Assembly (NCBI GenBank): GCA_947179485.1
Contig: OX359245.1
Coordinates: forward strand, 66,575,067 to 66,639,066
Length of the DNA stretch: 64,000 nucleotides
DNA from: Allacma fusca
Lineage: Eukaryota > Arthropoda > Collembola > Symphypleona > Sminthuridae
Direction of reading: 5' to 3'
Shown here in pieces: positions 58,610 through 64,000 of this stretch. Position 1 is the first letter of the stretch; every line of letters begins with the position of its first letter. Below the pieces are notes generated by a model, which saw only the letters and a program-made list of their open reading frames with translations, was not told the origin of the DNA and searched no databases. A program made the position numbers and the translations under genes.

Positions 58610-61600
58610 ACTGCTCTTATGATTTTTATGGGTAAATTTTCGTAACGAAGTTTCCCTGTCCAACTTTTCTGTATGTGGCACAGGCTGTTCCAATGAATGT
58701 GCAGCTTAGATGGCAGACACGTTGTAACATGAATTGGACAAAATGACTCTTCAAATATTACATTGCATGGCACACAATTTATTAATGTAGATTAGATAAA
58801 GGTATGAATGGTAGGGTGAGCAGTGAAAAAACGGATGTACATTAGTGCAGGAGTACAGCAAACGAGTGTGACCTCACAATAGTTAAAGTGTATCAGGTTG
58901 ATTTGTTTTTAAAATTATATTTTAACGATCTCTATACAGTAAAGCTAAAAGTTGGGTGACATACTACACGAAATATCTGGCTACAAATAATTATTTGGGA
59001 CGAGCTCACAATCAGCTAGATTACTTCCTATAGAATGCCAAGAATACGTTCTAACAGGGGAGTATTAGAATTTCTAGAACCTTTCTTATCCACTAGGTAA
59101 TGTTAAAATTCAAATTTTGGCAACTTGCATATGCAAATGCCATTGAGCCAATTCATTTGAAGAATAATTGTAGGTGAGAATTACATGAAGACATGTTCAC
59201 TGGAATATGCTCGTTGCTTTTTGACTGGAGAAAGTTACCAGCACAATCTGCACATTCTTATCAGTACTAAGGCATACTTATGTATTCAAGGAACTTAGCG
59301 TTCAAAGGTGCATTCTGAATTAAAATAATCATTATCTGCATATTTTGAAATAACACTACGCACATTTTCTTTTGTTTTACTTCAACGAATATTGGTTTAC
59401 ATAGTTCAAGGAAAGCTTTGAAGTAGATAAAGCTAATTGCATTAGGATGAAGACTGAAGGAAATGCAACTGTCTTGATCCTTCCAGCTCTCTCTACTCCT
59501 AGTAATGCTCTAACAATTCTTTAACATTTTGCAACTCCTCCACATTCCATTTATTAACACCAATTTTGGAGCCATTGACCGATATAAGTACTAATTTATT
59601 TTAAATGTATTTGTTTTAAGTTCAGCGCAATTTAATTTTGACACAAACACAGATACAATAAAATTATTAATTGTCGTTAAATTACACTTGCTGAAAATAT
59701 TGAAATTAGAACTTCTTCCATAGTTCGGATATGAATAAATTAGTACTATTTAACCTACATAATATTTCCGCTCCGCTTTATTTCCGTTTGTTCCTCACAT
59801 AGTGTACCCGCCTTATCAGAGCGATCACCAAAGATACGAGCTACTATTATACTAAAAAACGCATGTACCGAGCATGAATATACCCTGTCGTTGTTATTTT
59901 TTTGAAGAATGTATTACGATTTAAAATATAACCAATTTGTGTCGGAAGAAATGCCCCCAATGTGAAACAGAATTAGTTTTTTTTGGATTACACTAAACTT
60001 CTTTTGTTTTACTGGTTAAATGATAAAAACAGATATGTCAAAAGACAACATTAAACTCTAAGGGCTTGAAGGCTAAACAAGCCAATCAAACAAAATTTGA
60101 GAAGTTGCTGTGATTTCTGGACATTTTATAGAAAGTAAAATAATCAATGACTAATTTACAGACTGCCCACGCATAGCAATCTTCAAGGAAATAACAGGTA
60201 ATAAATGACCAATAAATTAATGCTTGCAAAGTTCCACATTGATTTTAGATAAATGTAGTGGTCCAGATTTTTTACGGGATAAAAATTTAACTTAATTTCA
60301 CCACGATGTTTTTTTTAATGATTTGTCAAGTAGTTTGACATTTTATCTTAAATTGTAATTCACTACCACTTGGAAATTAATATAATTATTACTAACGAGG
60401 TTGTAAAATATTTTAAAATCCGAACATCATTTGAAAAACTCGCATTACATGTTTGAAGGCTTCTATCTCTCACTGGTAATTATACGTAACAATTTTAGTA
60501 CGACTTTAGAATCTCTAAGGAAATGAACGTTGCTTGGAATTTTTAACTTGGAATTGTAATGAATTCCTTTTATTTGGAAATGTGTGAATGGGTTTTCGTG
60601 AGGTGCTTTTGCGCTTTAGGTATCACTAAATGACATATCCTAAAGATCCCATGACTACATTTGAATGTGTTTTCTCTACACAGATATTCAGTCATAAATT
60701 ATTGTTCAAAATTGTTTGAGTATATATCAGTTGTAGCACATTTAAATTTTCAGCTTAGATGCATTTCCTGGTTCTGGTGTGTATCTGTAATTTAGTTAAA
60801 TTTAATTAAACAGCTTATTAACGATGTTATTATTACCACAATTCGTGGATTTTATAGGATACCATTTCATCACTTGTACAAGTATATTTATATCCAAGTT
60901 TATAACAAATATTTTTATGGTAAAAATGTTTGAAATCATTATGTACTGTGTCGTAAGGTAAATACTGTTGTGGTATCAGTGAAATAAATTATTTCTTTCT
61001 CTCAATCTTATTTAAATTTAGGTGACGGATGTAGTAAGTGCAGTATTGCAGATTTATTTTTTTAGTACATTATAGTTGGGGAAGGAAAAGTCCAAAACAA
61101 AATTTGGACTGTGTATTCAGCAAGACGGCATACAATGATCTGAAATTATCAGCTCGCCAACGCAGAAAAATGTATTGTCGCACACCACATGCATTTATAA
61201 TTTATGTATAGTTATGTGTATCGGTGTAATTTGCGATATTCAGGCAGTGAAAGTGTTGGTTATCATAAATGAAGTACAAAAAAAACTGTCTTTCAACGAC
61301 AGTTTTATTTTGTATCCGAGTTGGAATACCTGTTTGACTATTATTTTGTGTTACTGGTAAGACTCATATGGATAATTATAAAATCTCATCTTTTTTATTC
61401 CCTCCCTGCCTGGACTTGCTAACAATAAGGTATTGATCTGTGGTGAAATGATAAGCTCCTGGGTTATAAGTAGGCTATGATATAGGAAGTATTTTATGAC
61501 TATTTCTTGGCTAGAATGCAGGAAAATCTAATTGTTGGAAAGCAAAATTATGTAATTATATGGCATGTGTAGACCCGTTGAGTACCCGTTACTTATAGTC

Positions 61601-62560
61601 TCGTCCTATATTGAATGAATATTACAACGCACAGGAAGGTAAACCTCATATTGTGCTTTAACTACTTAAGTACACGCTAAGTATAATGCTGAAAGGAAAC
61701 TATTTGAATATTTGAAAACAAGCACTTCACTTTTGGTTATAGAGAACACTCATTTTCTTTCATATTCAATCACAAGAGAAACACTAAAGTGGGATGTACA
61801 TACATATGTGTGGGTCCTCTAAATATGTATCATGTCCAGACGAAAAGAGTCAACGAAAACAAAATTGTCAACGATCTACACTGTAAGCTTTGTTGTAATT
61901 AAATGTACAACTTCATTCAAAAAGGCGTAGCAATACAAATGAATTTTTATTCTGTGCGTATGCTAATGGTACTTGTATCTCCCCTATAACTTATCCCAGC
62001 GTCAACCAGTCCATCTGGGCACACAACGTTTGGTTTAAAGAGTTTATTTGGGTGTGTAAGTTGTGAGGAATATTTTGTAAATCAATCTTGACCATGATTC
62101 ATGCTTACGTTATCTAGACTACATCAAAATAGGCTAAGATTTACTCTTTACTTTCAGCTTAAATTGTTATGAAGCTCTCTTTCTGGGTTTTATTTTAGTC
62201 ATGTGTGTAAAAAATGTTCCTACTCCTAATTGTAAATAGTATGGGTCTATAAAATCTGCTGTATGACAATTAACTTGTACTGCATTTTTGATTCTCGTCT
62301 AATAAAGTCTCTTTGTCAACCTCAAAAAGATCCTTCAAAGTTGAAGTTCTCAGATTTGATTTCCTGGTAGCAGACCGTGGTTGTTCAAAACGTTATTTGT
62401 GAATTATAAAATTTCACAAAATTTTGAACTTTTTTTAAAACTGTCCATTGACTTTTAAGTATGGTCTTATTTGTCCAGAGAGTAACTTACTGACTTTAAA
62501 ATAAAATATTTGAGTTTTAAAATATTGAGAAAAACAAAGAATGGGGAATTTGAATTTTTA
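58610..62560. other. Spacer of units F and 5 (right copy)
   Basis: No gene was found. It is collinear with 27550-31650 of the left copy, minus the hAT element at 28049 and about 0.3 kb near 29190-29330. Short open frames are shared through ancestry only and are not conserved in frame. Confidence 0.5.
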
Positions 62561-62831
62561 CCTCTCTTTGTAATTTTAAGATTTTATTAATACAGTGATT
62601 GTTAGAATCTTCTGAAATCTCTTTGCAGTGGTTCCCAGAGGTTGACAAAATATCTGCAAATGTTGAGTTGTGAATATATCGGCCTATTATATAATGTATA
62701 CGTAAGATGTACCTGGGAAGAATTGAATGACGTCAATATATAGGAATTGGTATCCAAGAGGAAAGATCACTGATACCATTTATATGATGTGATTTGTTCC
62801 GGTGACTGAGTATTTACATACCGTTTTTATA
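62561..62831 (-). promoter_or_regulatory. Orphan promoter and first exon, unit 5 (right)
   Basis: The TATA box (minus strand TTCTCTATAAAAACGG, 62821-62831), exon 1 and donor (GAGAG|GTAAAAATTC at 62562/62561) match unit 5 of the left copy. As on the left, no finger exon follows. Confidence 0.6.
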
Positions 62832-64000
62832 GAGAAGTGACACTGCTCTTATGATTTTTGTGGGTAAATTTGTGTACTGAAAATTTCGGCTCCACCTTTG
62901 CTGCGGGCGGTACAGACTGTTCCAGTCAATGTGCAGCTTGGATGGTAGATATGTTGTAACATAAAATGAAATCTTATGGACAAAAGGGCTTTTCCAAAGG
63001 GCTCTACATGACACAAAATATATTAACGTCGGGATGAGTGAGTCTGGATAAACTGATGCATGTAAGTTAGTGTAGGAGTACAGCAATACTGTGTGATCTC
63101 ACATTTTTCGGCGCCATGTCATAAGTACATACAATTATAGGGTCAGTGGTTCCATGAATGTAAGCTGACATGGCCTTGCTAAACGAAGGTGTATCAGGTT
63201 CATATTTTATTTGAAATTATATTTGAACGATCTCAACAGTAAAAATAAAACGTAGGTAACATACACGAAGTATTTGGCTACAAATTATTATTTGGGACAA
63301 ACTCACAATCAGCCAGCTTACTTCCTATAGAATGCCAAGATTAAGTTCTAACAGGAGAGCATTGGAATTTCGAGAACCTTTCTTATCCATAATATATTGT
63401 TAAAATTCAAATTTGGGAACTTGCATAACCAAATTTCATTCAGCCAATTTATTTGAAGATTTATTGTAAGTAAGATTTACATGAAAATACGTTTGCTTGT
63501 GCTGGTATATGCCCGTCGCAGGAGATAGCAGTTATCCGCACAAACTAGCATTCTTATCAATACTAGGCATAATACGAATTTGCATGTGTGCATCAACTTC
63601 ATCGGATATTTTTTTGCACAGTTCAAGGAAAGAGGATGAAGTAAAACTATTTACATAGCGAAGAGCAATGATGGAGATGCGACTGTCTTGTTCCTTTCCG
63701 CTCTCTCAATTTCAATTTCAATCCTTTATTTTAAGTTCAAGGAAATTGTATTTCAACACAAATACAGATGCGTTAAATTCCAGTTAAATTTCGTAAATGC
63801 TAATAACTTTTTAACTCTTTAATTATTTTATTATTGTATCCTATGGTGTCTAATTGTGACGGATAGTTTGAATCATGATGCATATTCAACGTCCATTAAT
63901 GCACTAATCTTAATATTATGCTTCTTAACATTTCGATACTCCTCAAAATTTCATATTATAAATCCCAATATTGAAGTAGTTGACCAAAACATGCACTAGT

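Larger units (their letters stand above)
42973..64000. repeat. Right copy of large segmental duplication
   Basis: Direct orientation, collinear with 1848-33260. Differences: hAT insertion at 43307, pogo-like insertion at 50067, Harbinger-like insertion at 51457, hAT insertion at 56377, a 460-bp inversion at about 48580-49045, and a single finger gene (E) where the left copy has A, B and C. It continues past the window end. Confidence 0.9.

Noticed and set aside
58546-58773. Spacer ORFs resembling each other (27541-27723, 31938-32135, 58546-58773, 62814-63086)
   Set aside because: They overlap the TATA region of the repeat unit and their similarity follows from duplicated DNA. Starts, ends and frames are not conserved.

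Overview
The window is AT-rich eukaryotic nuclear DNA. It carries single-exon arrays of C2H2 zinc fingers with TGEKP-type linkers, GT-AG introns, TATA boxes, AATAAA signals, several miniature DNA transposons (MITEs) and a decayed Ty3/gypsy element. An arthropod is the most likely source, but nothing here fixes the species.

The large-scale layout is a direct segmental duplication. A left copy (about 1848-33260) and a right copy (about 42973 to the window end) share nearly all non-mobile sequence. About 9.7 kb containing a dead Ty3/gypsy element (34.3-42.0 kb) lies between them. Each copy is itself a tandem array of zinc-finger units, all on the minus strand. A unit consists of a TATA box, a short non-coding first exon with a conserved GAG|GTATAAATTC-type donor, an intron, a conserved acceptor, and one exon that encodes 13 fingers. 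The left copy holds three apparently intact genes, here called A (8846-10051), B (13252-14472) and C (18390-19607). It also holds pseudogene D (23399-27242), split by a 2.6 kb insertion, and a fifth unit whose promoter and first exon survive without any finger exon. The right copy holds pseudogene E (50990-52436), pseudogene F (56161-58302) and the same finger-less fifth unit. E has A-type sequence on its 3' side and C-type sequence on its 5' side, so the A-B-C trio is represented by one fused unit there.

The 2.6 kb insertion in D is an unusual cargo segment. It holds two tandem foldbacks, a 17-bp satellite, a 31-bp minisatellite and a small spliced gene (26044-26479) whose intron separates the two halves of a Cys-x2-Cys zinc ribbon. 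I do not recognise this protein.

Of the mobile elements, several hAT-like MITEs (three with 8-bp target duplications, others with one visible terminus) are each filled with their own short word repeated in both orientations. The words differ between elements: GGTTTAAACC, ATCCGATCCGA, CAAGTTC/GGTCAAGT, ACCTGAACCTG, CCCGAACTTGA, TTAATTATTAA. There is also a pogo/Tigger-like MITE (TA target site) and a PIF/Harbinger-like MITE (TTA target site) that sits inside zinc-finger pseudogene E. Comparing paralogous spacers shows repeated 4-bp ATTA presence/absence at TA sites, and a 460-bp inversion between the two large copies.

The intact zinc-finger genes differ disproportionately at predicted DNA-contact residues. 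That fits a young, diversifying repressor-type array in DNA with many mobile elements. The functional link is inference.
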